Shown: positions 6,963 to 14,375, numbered from the stretch's first letter. The stretch is DNA of 21,316 bases from CAYVQE01 sp964633205 (GCA_964633205.1 CAZWFN010000112.1:1-21316), one strand, 5' to 3'. Program-made: numbers and translations. The notes: a model not told the origin generated them from the letters alone.

Positions 6963-8297
6963 CTAGCATCCGCCCCCCGGTCTCGGGTTGCGGGGGAATG
7001 GGGATGGAAGGGTCTCCGGCTGCGGCGGCAGCAGGCGTTGGATCAGGTAGAGGTAGACCGGCATGCGGGCGCCGAGTTGGATCTCGCGGATGGCGCGCAG
7101 CACGGCGCGCCGCTCGGGCCGCGGCCCGCGGTCATCGAGCAGGGGCGACAGGTAGATGGCGCCCTTGGAGTAGAAATGCGCCAGCGCATCGCGCGTCAGC
7201 TCGATCAGCGCGTCGGTGTGCGCCCGCGGCAGCTCCGGCGACCAGACGAAGTTGGCGCTGAGCTCGATGTGCTCGAAGCGGCGGTTGACTTCCACCAGCT
7301 TGTGGAAGGCCTCGGCCACAGCGGCCGTCGCCAGCGGCTTGCCCAGCCGCCGCAGCGTCGGCGCATCGGCCGACTCCAGCCCCACGTTGATCCAGCTGCG
7401 ACAGCCCAGCGCGTCGAGCTGCTCGAACAGCTGCGGCGGCGCGGCGAGCAGGGAGTCCACGCTGGCGAAGAAGAACAGGTGGGCGCCGCGCAGATGGCTG
7501 CGTTCGAGCGCGAAGCCGCGCAGGGCGGCCTCGGCGGCGAAGAGCAGGTGGCCGGGCTCGACGGCCAGCGCATCGTGCTGGCCCAGAAAGACGGCGTTGC
7601 GGTTGCGCAGCGCCGGGCCCAGCGCCTTTGTGAGCTGCTCGATCTGGCGCCGGATGTCGCGGCGGGAGCGCGGCGCGAAGTCGGCGCCGGTCTTGACGCG
7701 ACAGAAGGCGCAGCAGTAGAGGCAGCCGTCGGCGATCACCAGCGGCAGCAGATCGTAGTCCACCTGGCGGCTCTCGGGTGGGATCACCGAGATGGGACAA
7801 CCGATGATGTCGACCAGGGCGCGGGCCCGCTCGGCCAGCGCGGCGGCGTCCAGCGCCAGGGCGCGCTGCAGCACGTGGCGCTGATCGGCGCGCAGCCCGG
7901 CGCTTGCGCCTTCGGCCGCCGCGGCCAGCGCCGCGTGCCAGTCGGCCACGGCCCGGCGCAACGCCGGACGGCGGAAGGGCCGGCCCCCGAAGACCGCGTT
8001 GGCCGGGTAGCTCAGGCAGGGGATGTAGTGTTCGCCGTACAGGTCGAACACGCCCTGGTAGTCGCCGGCCGAGTAATAGATCCAATCGTCACCCAGGCTG
8101 CGCTTCAGCCACTCGGCGGCCGGCCAGCCCGACTCCGGCCGGCCCTGCAGATGGCGGATGCTGCCGTCGAGGTCGAACTGCAGGCGGTATTCGGGAATCT
8201 CGATCTGCGCGTAGCGGCCGTAGCGGATCGGGTAGTCCACCGCGGCATGGCGTTCGGCGCCTTGCACCTCGGGCGTGATTTCCAATCCGCGCACCAC
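6963..8297 (-). CDS. Radical SAM protein of unknown function
   Basis: A 444-aa protein. The iron-sulfur cluster motif CxxxCxxC is Cys192, Cys196 and Cys199 within GCLYCCAFCRVK; an extra Cys195 sits inside it. GLESADAPTLRRLGKP near residue 315 matches the GLES...LGK signature of many radical SAM barrels. About 190 residues precede the cluster, longer than usual, and contain no B12-binding DxHxxG motif. Enzymes of this kind cleave S-adenosylmethionine to a 5'-deoxyadenosyl radical; the substrate here is not evident. The start is GTG 8297, immediately followed by a second GTG at 8294 that is equally possible. It lies 33 bases downstream of the dipeptidase stop and is probably co-transcribed with it. 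Confidence 0.8.
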   Translation of the reverse strand: MVRGLEITPEVQGAERHAAVDYPIRYGRYAQIEIPEYRLQFDLDGSIRHLQGRPESGWPAAEWLKRSLGDDWIYYSAGDYQGVFDLYGEHYIPCLSYPANAVFGGRPFRRPALRRAVADWHAALAAAAEGASAGLRADQRHVLQRALALDAAALAERARALVDIIGCPISVIPPESRQVDYDLLPLVIADGCLYCCAFCRVKTGADFAPRSRRDIRRQIEQLTKALGPALRNRNAVFLGQHDALAVEPGHLLFAAEAALRGFALERSHLRGAHLFFFASVDSLLAAPPQLFEQLDALGCRSWINVGLESADAPTLRRLGKPLATAAVAEAFHKLVEVNRRFEHIELSANFVWSPELPRAHTDALIELTRDALAHFYSKGAIYLSPLLDDRGPRPERRAVLRAIREIQLGARMPVYLYLIQRLLPPQPETLPSPFPRNPRPGGGC

Positions 8298-8330
8298 GGC
8301 AGCGGCCTTGCCTGCAGCCGGGCCCCCGGC

Positions 8331-9545
8331 TCAGCGGCCGATGGCGGCCGCGAACACGCGCATCAGGTTGCCGCCCAAGATCCGGCGCACCTCGTCGGCA
8401 CTGTAGCCGCGCTCCAGCAGGCCCGCGGTCACATGCGGCAGATCGGACACGTCGTCCAGTCCTTCCGGCGTATAGGAAATGCCGTCGAAGTCGGAGCCCA
8501 ATGCCACGTGATCGACGCCCGCCACTTGTACCACGTGATCGATGTGATCCAGCAGCCGCTCGATGGTCACCCGCGGCAGCCGGGCCTCATAGCGTGCCAC
8601 GATCGGCTTGCGCAGCTCGCGGTAGTGCTCCACGTCGTCTTTGTGCTCTTGCCACAGGGGCTCGAGTTCGTCCCACATGGCCTCGAAGACCGGAGCGGCC
8701 CGGGGATCGAGAAAGCCGGTGAAGTAATTGATGCCCACCACGCCGCCGTTTTCGGCCAGCGCGCGCAGCATGGCGTCGCTGAGGTTGCGGTGGTGGGGGC
8801 AGACGGCCCGGGCGCCGGAGTGCGAGGCCACCACCGGCCGGCGGCTGAGGCGCAGCACGTCGTAGAAGGTGCTGTCGGCCGCGTGCGACACGTCGATCAC
8901 CATGCCCAGCCGGTTCATCTCGCCCACCACCCGCTCGCCGAACGGGGTCAGGCCGCCGTGCTCGGCCTCGTCGCCGGAGGCGTCGGCCCAGTGGGTGTTG
9001 CGCATCCAGGTCAAGGTCATCAGCCGCACGCCCAGGCGATGGAACATGCGCAGCAGGGCCAGCTCGTCCTCGATGGCGTGGCCGCCTTCGATGCCCAGAA
9101 ACACCGCGATTCGCCCGGACCGCTGGATGCGCCGGGCATCGGCTGCGCTGCGGGCCAGGGCCAGCTCATCCGGTTGGCGTTCGATGGCCCCCAGCACGGC
9201 GTCGGCCAGCTGCAGCGTCCGCCGGGCGGCGTGGTCGGGCCAGTGATCCGGCTCAGGCCACAGGGCGAAGACCTGGGCATCCAGGCCGCCGGCGCGCATG
9301 CGCGGAATGTCGATGTGGCCGTCGCCGCGGCGCCGACCCAGATCGATCTCCTCGCGCAGCATGTCCAGGGCTGTGTCGCAGTGGCCATCGAAGACGAAGG
9401 CGTCGCGGTGCACCCGCGCGGCGCGGCTGGAAGCCCGGTCGCGATCGACGGCCGCCTGCGGCGAGCAGGCCGCAGCGGCCAGGGCCAGCAACCCGATCCC
9501 GAGCGAGCCCGCCAGCCACCGCAGCAGCCGAGCGTTGCGTCGCAT
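8331..9545 (-). CDS. Membrane dipeptidase (peptidase M19), lipoprotein
   Basis: A 404-aa zinc-dependent dipeptidase of the renal dipeptidase/AcsJ-like M19 family. The lipoprotein signal ends LALAAAAC with lipidated Cys27, so the enzyme should be anchored to the envelope. Metal and active-site motifs are in place: DGHCD (His54, Asp56), GIEGGH (Glu152), DVSHAADS (His220), ASHSGARAVCPHHRNL (His241) and GSDFDG (351-354). Length is normal for the family. ATG 9545 has an excellent GGAGGT 7 nt upstream. Copy B of the 123-bp repeat ends 40 bases before the start codon, in the presumed leader. M19 enzymes hydrolyse dipeptides, often with broad or D-amino-acid tolerance. The specific substrate here is unknown. 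Confidence 0.9.
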   Translation of the reverse strand: MRRNARLLRWLAGSLGIGLLALAAAACSPQAAVDRDRASSRAARVHRDAFVFDGHCDTALDMLREEIDLGRRRGDGHIDIPRMRAGGLDAQVFALWPEPDHWPDHAARRTLQLADAVLGAIERQPDELALARSAADARRIQRSGRIAVFLGIEGGHAIEDELALLRMFHRLGVRLMTLTWMRNTHWADASGDEAEHGGLTPFGERVVGEMNRLGMVIDVSHAADSTFYDVLRLSRRPVVASHSGARAVCPHHRNLSDAMLRALAENGGVVGINYFTGFLDPRAAPVFEAMWDELEPLWQEHKDDVEHYRELRKPIVARYEARLPRVTIERLLDHIDHVVQVAGVDHVALGSDFDGISYTPEGLDDVSDLPHVTAGLLERGYSADEVRRILGGNLMRVFAAAIGR

Positions 9546-9585
9546 GTCACCGACCTCCAGCTCTCCCCCGTCCGCCGGACCCCAT

Positions 9586-9708
9586 CACAGCGCTGCTACC
9601 GCACCCAAGGGTACGGCACAAACCGCCGCCGCAACCAAAGCCAAGAGCAGTACCATTCCACCAGACCTGTATACGCTATCGAAGCAGTTTCTGCGAAGAA
9701 ATGGTATA
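9586..9708 (-). repeat. 123-bp dispersed repeat, copy B
   Basis: Two mismatches against copy A at 5460-5582. On the minus strand it contains an ATG at 9656 that opens a complete 23-codon hydrophobic reading frame, ending in TGA at 9587-9585, 39 bases before the dipeptidase ATG. The inverted repeat that covers this ATG is 7 bp plus one position that is G-U on minus-strand RNA. It could be a leader peptide, a signal-peptide relic or a structured leader. It lies in the divergent region 9546-9838, which holds no other gene. Confidence 0.85.
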
Positions 9709-9731
9709 GCTCCGATGACGGCGCGCTCCAA
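9703..9731 (-). promoter_or_regulatory. Candidate promoter reading into repeat B and the dipeptidase
   Basis: On the minus strand TTGGAG (9731-9726), a 17-nt spacer and TATACC (9708-9703). The -10 sits exactly at the edge of the repeat, so transcription would begin inside it. If so, the 5' arm of the start-codon hairpin would not be fully transcribed. Confidence 0.3.
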
Positions 9732-9838
9732 GGGCCGGCGCCCGCGGTCCACCCATCGCACCGAAAGGGTTTCGCCTCGCCCCGGACTCGATGTACCGTG
9801 AGCGGTGATGGGACGCATGGAGAACGGGAGGCTTCCAC

Positions 9839-10225
9839 ATGTCCAAAACGATGCGCAGGGCTCTGCTCTGGCTGCCGGCGGGGCTGGTGATCATCGGCTG
9901 TGCCACCGGGGTTCAGCTGGCCAAGAAGCAGATCGACCACCCCGGCCAACTTCTGTTCAACGGCTATACCGATCCGGCCGTCGACTGTTACAGCTGCCAC
10001 AACGGCGACGGCAGCGGCACCGGCCGCGGGCCGGATCTGGCCCAGGTGGTGCCCCCGATGAGCGACGAGGCGGTGCTCGACACGATCCGCGATGGCGCTG
10101 ATTGGATGCCCGGCTTCGACGAGCAGCTGAGCGACGAGCAGGAACTCCAGATCCTCGATTGGCTGCGCACCGAGTTCGGCGGTCCGCCCGTGGCTGAAGA
10201 GGTGGAGGTGGAGGCGGTCGATTAG
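9839..10225 (+). CDS. Small c-type cytochrome, lipoprotein
   Basis: A 128-aa single-heme cytochrome c. The haem-binding motif CYSCH is at residues 50-54 and the probable axial methionine is Met90 in DWMPGF. The N-terminus is a lipoprotein signal (GLVIIGC, Cys21), so the domain should hang from the membrane in the periplasm and carry electrons there. An acidic tail of alternating Val/Glu follows residue 117. ATG 9839 has GGGAGG 8 nt upstream. The gene is divergent from the dipeptidase and converges on the ABC1 kinase, with 11 bases between the stops. No oxidase or reductase partner lies in the window. Confidence 0.85.
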   Translation: MSKTMRRALLWLPAGLVIIGCATGVQLAKKQIDHPGQLLFNGYTDPAVDCYSCHNGDGSGTGRGPDLAQVVPPMSDEAVLDTIRDGADWMPGFDEQLSDEQELQILDWLRTEFGGPPVAEEVEVEAVD

Positions 10226-10236
10226 CCGGCGGCCGT

Positions 10237-11661
10237 TCAGCCCGGCGGGCCTTGCTCCAGGTAGGGCAGCAGCACCCGGCGCCAATCGCCGCGCGCGCCC
10301 AGGGCGCGCAGGTTGTTGTACATGCCCACGATCACCCGATCCAAAAAGACCATCTCGGGCGGCACCCTGATGTCGAACCCCGCCTGCCAGTGTTCCAGGC
10401 CGAGCCGAATCACCTCGCGGTGTATCCGGGACTGGCCGAAGTCGTAGTCGCCCGCAGCCCGGAACGGCTCCAGGATCGGCTCGGCGAATCGCGCCACCAC
10501 CTCGGCGTCCGGACCGCGGTCCGCGATCGGCACCACGCCGACGCGGGCCAGATCGTCGACCAGGCGCTCGTCGCGTCCGGCCAGTGCATCGCGCAGCAAG
10601 CCGATGTAAGCCGTGGTGAACTCGGGCTCGAAGCGCCGCACACAGCCGAAATCGTAGAGTGCGATGCGTCCGTCGGGTAGGAAGGCGAAGTTGGCCGGGT
10701 TGGGATCGGCGTGCAGGACCCCGAGCACCAAAAACTGTCTCAAGAAGACGTCGAACAGGGTCAGGCCGGCGCGATCGCGGGCGGCCTGGTCGGCCGCGGC
10801 GCAGAAGCCGGCGAAGTCCTGCCCGGTGACGTACTCGAGCACCAGCACCCGGCGGGTGGTCAGCGACTCGACCGGGGCCGGCAAGCGCAGCCGCTCGTCG
10901 TCGCCCAGCAGGCGGCGGAACAGCTTCAGGTGCTCGAGCTCGCGGCGGTAGTCCAGCTCCTCGCGCAGCCGGGCCTGCACCTCGGCGATCAGCTCCTCGC
11001 CGCCGCGGCCGCGCCGCATCAGGCCGACCGAGCGCAGCACCATGCGCAGATTCTTGACGTCGCTGTCGACGGTGTGCTCGACGCCGGGGTACTGGACCTT
11101 GATCGCCACCTGGCGCCCATCGGGCAGCTGCCCGCGGTGGACCTGGCCGATCGAGGCCGAGGCGAACGGGCGCTCGTCCAGGGCGGAGAAGACGCGATCC
11201 GGCGGCCGGCCCAACTCGCTGTCCAGTTGGTCGACGATGGTGTCGAAGGCGACCGGCGGGGCGCTGTTCTGCAGCCGGGCCAACACCTCGGTATACTCGT
11301 CCGGCAGGATATCGGCGTACTGGCTGAGCATCTGGCCGACCTTCATGACGGCGCCCTTGAGGTCGCCGAAGGTACGGGCGATGCGCTCGGCGTTGCGGGC
11401 GTGGGCGGCGGTCAGCGACAGATTGGCCCGCTGCCGCCCGACGACCACCCGCTTGAGACGCTGGCCGAAGTAGGAGCCCGAGACCCGCGAGGCCAGAGAG
11501 GCCATGCGCAAGAAGCGGCCTCCGCGGCCGCCGCGAAAGGCCCGCTGGCCCGGCCGCGTTCCGGCATCGTCCGCGCCATCGGCCTCGGCTCCGGCGGCCG
11601 GCTCGGGCTCGTCTTGCCCGGCCGCTGCTGGCCTCGCGTCTGGGGGCGTACGGTCTGCCAT
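10237..11661 (-). CDS. ABC1/UbiB-family atypical kinase
   Basis: A 474-aa member of the ABC1 (AarF/UbiB/ADCK) family. The family-specific KVGQ motif is at 107-110, the Ala-rich nucleotide loop ASASIGQVHRG at 168-178, and the lysine of VAIKVQYPG is Lys188. The catalytic HADPNPAN is at 317-324 and the DFG at 337-339. Bacterial members support ubiquinone biosynthesis; plastid members act on prenylquinone metabolism. The first 50 residues are disordered and rich in Pro, Ala, Asp and Gly. No C-terminal transmembrane pair like that of E. coli UbiB is evident. No ubi genes adjoin it, so a direct quinone role is inference. There is no ribosome-binding site, and the start may be leaderless. Confidence 0.88.
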   Translation of the reverse strand: MADRTPPDARPAAAGQDEPEPAAGAEADGADDAGTRPGQRAFRGGRGGRFLRMASLASRVSGSYFGQRLKRVVVGRQRANLSLTAAHARNAERIARTFGDLKGAVMKVGQMLSQYADILPDEYTEVLARLQNSAPPVAFDTIVDQLDSELGRPPDRVFSALDERPFASASIGQVHRGQLPDGRQVAIKVQYPGVEHTVDSDVKNLRMVLRSVGLMRRGRGGEELIAEVQARLREELDYRRELEHLKLFRRLLGDDERLRLPAPVESLTTRRVLVLEYVTGQDFAGFCAAADQAARDRAGLTLFDVFLRQFLVLGVLHADPNPANFAFLPDGRIALYDFGCVRRFEPEFTTAYIGLLRDALAGRDERLVDDLARVGVVPIADRGPDAEVVARFAEPILEPFRAAGDYDFGQSRIHREVIRLGLEHWQAGFDIRVPPEMVFLDRVIVGMYNNLRALGARGDWRRVLLPYLEQGPPG

Positions 11662-11669
11662 GGCCGCCG

Positions 11670-11675
11670 ATCATA
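11670..11675 (-). promoter_or_regulatory. -10 box of the ABC1 gene, possibly leaderless
   Basis: TATGAT (11675-11670 on the minus strand) ends 8 nt before the ATG at 11661, a distance at which transcription would start at or next to the start codon. No good -35 box is present at normal spacing, so support is partial. Confidence 0.4.
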
Positions 11676-11709
11676 GCACACCCGCAGGGGCCGGATCCCG
11701 AAACGCAAC

Positions 11710-11737
11710 CGGGCCCCGACCCGGAGGTCGGGGCCCG
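11710..11737. terminator. 12-bp GC hairpin between lipoprotein and ABC1 genes
   Basis: Arms 11710-11721 and 11726-11737 pair perfectly around a CGGA loop. It lies 39 bases after the stop of the minus-strand lipoprotein gene and 48 bases before the ABC1 start, so it probably separates the two transcripts. The minus-strand T-run (TTTTTT) is on the 5' side of the stem, which is unusual; the 3' side reads GTTGCG. Confidence 0.6.
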
Positions 11738-11776
11738 AAAAAACGAAACCCTGCCGGAAAGCTGTCCGGCGGCGGT

Positions 11777-12355
11777 TTACTTCATCTTCATGCTCTGCAT
11801 CGCGTTCTGCAGCGCGGTGGCCTCGTTGGGGCACTTCTTGGCGAACTGCATCTGGGTCTTCATCATGTCCTGCATCAGGGGCCCGATCAGCGCCATGGCC
11901 GACTGGGCCATCTTCTGCTTCTCCTCGGGAGACATGTCCTTCTTGTCCGCATCGGCCTGCTTGCTCAGCTCCTGCAGCTTGGCCTCGTTGTCCTTGACGT
12001 AGGCCTGCAGCAACTCGCCGGCCTTCTCGCAGTCGTCCATGTTGTCCTTGGTGAGCGTGTTGATCTCCTTCAGGTGGCCGACCATCTCCTTCATGTACTC
12101 GGGGGCGTCGTCGGCGTTGCCGCCGCCCTTGGCCATGGCTCCTTCGAGCTCCTTGGCCGCCTCGTCCATCTTCTTGTCGGCCGCCTTCATGTCTACGGTC
12201 TCGGGCTTGGCCTCGTCGGCCGTCTTCTTGGCGGCGGTGTCGGTGGCGGCCTTGCTGTCCTCGGCCTTGCCCTCTTCGCCCTTCTTCTCACAGCCCAGCA
12301 GGCCCACACCCAGCGCCAACGTCGCGATCGCGATCACACCCCAAAAACGTTTCAT
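11777..12355 (-). CDS. Lys/Ala-rich predicted lipoprotein, unknown function
   Basis: A 192-aa protein with a clear lipoprotein signal (LALGVGLLGC, Cys22). A Lys/Ala/Glu-rich low-complexity stretch follows to about residue 70, then a mainly helical, Met-rich C-terminal domain. Two further cysteines, Cys109 (DDCEKAGE) and Cys175 (KKCPNEA), could form a disulfide bridge in a helical bundle. ATG 12355 has GGGAGGAG about 7 nt upstream; the open frame extends to 12445 without support. I do not recognise a named family. The Met-rich helices recall metal- or stress-related periplasmic helical proteins, but this is only a resemblance. Confidence 0.8.
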   Translation of the reverse strand: MKRFWGVIAIATLALGVGLLGCEKKGEEGKAEDSKAATDTAAKKTADEAKPETVDMKAADKKMDEAAKELEGAMAKGGGNADDAPEYMKEMVGHLKEINTLTKDNMDDCEKAGELLQAYVKDNEAKLQELSKQADADKKDMSPEEKQKMAQSAMALIGPLMQDMMKTQMQFAKKCPNEATALQNAMQSMKMK

Positions 12356-12517
12356 GTCTGTCTCCTCCCTCTCGTTCCCGTTGGCGGCCCCCACCCGCCA
12401 GGACGGTGGCCGCGACTCCCTCGATTTCGGCGGACCGTACCGCAATTCAGCGCCGAGGGCAAGGCCGATGTGGCCGAATCGACGCCAGTGCCGATTTGCC
12501 AGCGATGGCTCATTTTT

Positions 12518-13669
12518 TCAAAATCCGTTGGCAGCGTCGAGCAGCAGCAGCCCATCCGCCTCGTCCCGGACGGCGGCCGCGCCGTCGAGGAAGACGCGCC
12601 AGGCTTCGAGACCGCGCACGCGGCTCTGCAGGTGGGCCAGCAGGGCGCGCCGGGTCAGCCGCCGCACCTGCTCGGGCGGGGTGGGTCCGTCCGGGCAGGC
12701 CGAGCAGGCCAGGCCGCAATCGGGATTGTCCAGAAAGGCCATGTGGTCGGCGCCCACCAGCTCTATCTCCAGCGCCGGCGCGGTGGCATGGATGAAGTAT
12801 TGGTGGAAGTTGTCCTCCTCCGGGGCGCAGGCCTGGCAGGCGAAGCCCGTGCAGGTGGCATTGACCGTCTCACCCAACAGCACCAGCGGGACGCTGATGG
12901 CATCCATGCGCTCCGGGGTGACCGAGGGGTACTTCTCCGGGTCGCCGCCGAAGGGGCCGCCGGCCGCGTCCACCGGGTCGATGCCGAACACGGTCAGCGG
13001 CCGCTTATCCTCGCTGGCCACCAACAGGGCGATCTTGCCGCCCATGGAGTGGCCGGCCAGGGCCAGCCGGCCGGGATCGACGCGGCCCTCGAACAGGCCC
13101 GCCGGATCCGGCCCCTGGCTTTCGAGCCAGTCGAGCAGGGCCAACAGGTCATCGGCCAGCCGGCGGTGGTTGCGCGGAGCCAGGATGCTGCCCGGGTAGC
13201 CTGGCAGCACCACCGCGTAGCCCCAGGAGGCCAGGTGTTCGGCATAGGACAGGTACTGCGACGGATCCAGCTGGAAGCCGTGGTTGAGCACCACCAAAGG
13301 CAGATCCTGGCCGCTGGCAGGCAGGCGCACGGTCAACGCCAGCTCGGCACCCGGGTCGTCCGGAACCGGAAAGACGGCCTCGGCTTCCATCACCGCCTCG
13401 GGACCGGCCGCGGCCGGATCCTCGGGCAAGGCCGGGAATGAGCCGTCGTCGGCGCCGCCCCCGGCATCCGCTCGATCGCCGCCATCCGGCCGCTCGCCTC
13501 CGTCCAGCGGTCCGGCATCCCCACCGCCATCACCGGCGTCGAGCTGGCTGCCACCATCCGCGCCGCCATCGCCATCGGCATCGGCCGCGGGCTGGCTGCC
13601 CCCGGAGCAAGCCCCCACCCCGAGCAGCAGTAGCCCCGTCCCCACCAAATTTCTTATGGTCAACTTCAT
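12518..13669 (-). CDS. Secreted alpha/beta-hydrolase lipoprotein (chlorophyllase/lipase-like)
   Basis: A 383-aa lipoprotein: signal with lipidated Cys21 (LLGVGAC), then a 50-residue Asp/Gly-rich flexible linker (about 28-77), then an alpha/beta-hydrolase. The nucleophile elbow is GHSMGG with Ser208, the oxyanion strand is VVLNHGF (127-132), the catalytic His is probably His309 in GADHMAF, and the acid is Asp231 or Asp234 in GIDPVD. The pattern resembles chlorophyllase and secreted cutinase/lipase-like enzymes, so ester hydrolysis is expected. Six cysteines in two clusters (273-281 and 318-325) suggest disulfides. No ribosome-binding site precedes ATG 13669. A near-perfect promoter sits 7 nt away, predicting a leaderless mRNA. 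Divergent from the TetR gene and probably under its control. Confidence 0.82.
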   Translation of the reverse strand: MKLTIRNLVGTGLLLLGVGACSGGSQPAADADGDGGADGGSQLDAGDGGGDAGPLDGGERPDGGDRADAGGGADDGSFPALPEDPAAAGPEAVMEAEAVFPVPDDPGAELALTVRLPASGQDLPLVVLNHGFQLDPSQYLSYAEHLASWGYAVVLPGYPGSILAPRNHRRLADDLLALLDWLESQGPDPAGLFEGRVDPGRLALAGHSMGGKIALLVASEDKRPLTVFGIDPVDAAGGPFGGDPEKYPSVTPERMDAISVPLVLLGETVNATCTGFACQACAPEEDNFHQYFIHATAPALEIELVGADHMAFLDNPDCGLACSACPDGPTPPEQVRRLTRRALLAHLQSRVRGLEAWRVFLDGAAAVRDEADGLLLLDAANGF

Positions 13670-13676
13670 GGCCGAG

Positions 13677-13705
13677 AATCTATCGATCGTTAGGTTGATT
13701 GTCAA
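13677..13705 (-). promoter_or_regulatory. Hydrolase promoter with leaderless start
   Basis: Minus strand: TTGACA (13705-13700, exact consensus), a 17-nt spacer, TAGATT (13682-13677), then 7 nt to the ATG at 13669. Transcription should start at or within a base or two of the start codon. Confidence 0.7.
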
Positions 13706-13707
13706 TC
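13695..13707. promoter_or_regulatory. Probable TetR operator over both -35 boxes
   Basis: TTGATTGTCAATC contains the inverted repeats TTGA-TTG-TCAA (13695-13705) and GATT-GTC-AATC (13697-13707). It covers both -35 elements, so one bound TetR dimer would shut both genes. This placement is typical of autoregulated TetR/target pairs. It is the only clear palindrome in the gap apart from CGATCG/ATCGAT at 13682-13689. Confidence 0.55.
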
Positions 13708-13723
13708 CGAAAATGGGTAGATT
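13695..13723 (+). promoter_or_regulatory. TetR-gene promoter with leaderless start
   Basis: Plus strand: TTGATT (13695-13700), a 17-nt spacer, TAGATT (13718-13723), then 7 nt to the ATG at 13731. The geometry is the exact mirror image of the divergent hydrolase promoter, sharing base 13700 between the two -35 boxes. Confidence 0.65.
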
Positions 13724-13730
13724 GGCGCAC

Positions 13731-14357
13731 ATGCAAGAGACCGCCCGCAAGGCCGGTCGCCCGGCCGTCCCCATCGCCCGGACCGAGCTGCTGGCCCGCG
13801 CCCGGCGTGAGTTCGCCCGCCACGGCTACCGGGCCACCTCGCTGAGCCGCATCGCCGAAGCCACCGGTTTGCGCAAGGCTTCGCTGTTCCACCACTTCCG
13901 CTCCAAGGAAGAGCTGTACCTGGAGATGATGGGCCAGGTGCTCGAGGAGTTGATGGGGCTGGTCGAGCGGGCACGGCTGGACGAGGGCGGCTTTGCCGAG
14001 CGGCTCGACCGACTGGGCGCCACCGTGGTCGAGCACCTGGCCGCCCACCCCAGCGCCGCCCGCCTGCTGCTGCTGGAGCTGGCCGGCCAGGGGCCCTTTC
14101 TGCAAGGGCCCGGCCGGCAGCAGGCGGTGGTCGGGCTGCGGCTGACCAGTGACTTTTTGCGCGCCGGCATGGACGCCGGCGTATTCCGGCTCCAGGATCC
14201 GGGTCAGCTGGCCCTGTCGATCATCGGGCTGCATCTGCTCTACTTCGCCGGCCCCGAGCTGGTCGGCCGCATGCTCGAAGGCGACGCCCTGTCGCCCACC
14301 CTGGTGGCCCGCCGCCGCGATGAACTCATCCAGCAAGTCCGCGGCCTGTGCCTGTAG
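13731..14357 (+). CDS. TetR/AcrR-family transcriptional regulator
   Basis: A 208-aa regulator. The N-terminal helix-turn-helix is typical: RTELLARARREFARHGYRAT followed by SLSRIAEATGLRKASLFHHF (residues about 18-58). The all-helical ligand domain has a length normal for the family. Start: ATG 13731 is 7 nt after a TAGATT -10 box in a promoter that mirrors the divergent hydrolase promoter. The other in-frame ATG at 13713 lies inside the promoter spacer, so 13731 is preferred. It probably represses itself and the hydrolase through the palindrome between them. The inducer is unknown; a lipid or ester product is a reasonable guess. Convergent with the aldolase gene, with 18 bases between the stops. 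Confidence 0.88.
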   Translation: MQETARKAGRPAVPIARTELLARARREFARHGYRATSLSRIAEATGLRKASLFHHFRSKEELYLEMMGQVLEELMGLVERARLDEGGFAERLDRLGATVVEHLAAHPSAARLLLLELAGQGPFLQGPGRQQAVVGLRLTSDFLRAGMDAGVFRLQDPGQLALSIIGLHLLYFAGPELVGRMLEGDALSPTLVARRRDELIQQVRGLCL

Positions 14358-14375
14358 CGCGTGCCGGTTGTCCGC

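Noticed and set aside
5460..9708. Repeats A and B as ends of an insertion sequence or composite transposon
   Set aside because: They are direct, not inverted, have no target-site duplication that I can see, and the DNA between them carries no transposase or integrase.
6612..9890. 1092-codon plus-strand open frame
   Set aside because: It crosses the opposite strands of the radical SAM and dipeptidase genes plus intergenic DNA, and shows no domain; a shadow of high third-position GC.
12499..12518. GCCA-GCGA-TGGC hairpin followed by a T-run as a plus-strand terminator
   Set aside because: The stem is only 4 bp and no plus-strand gene precedes it.
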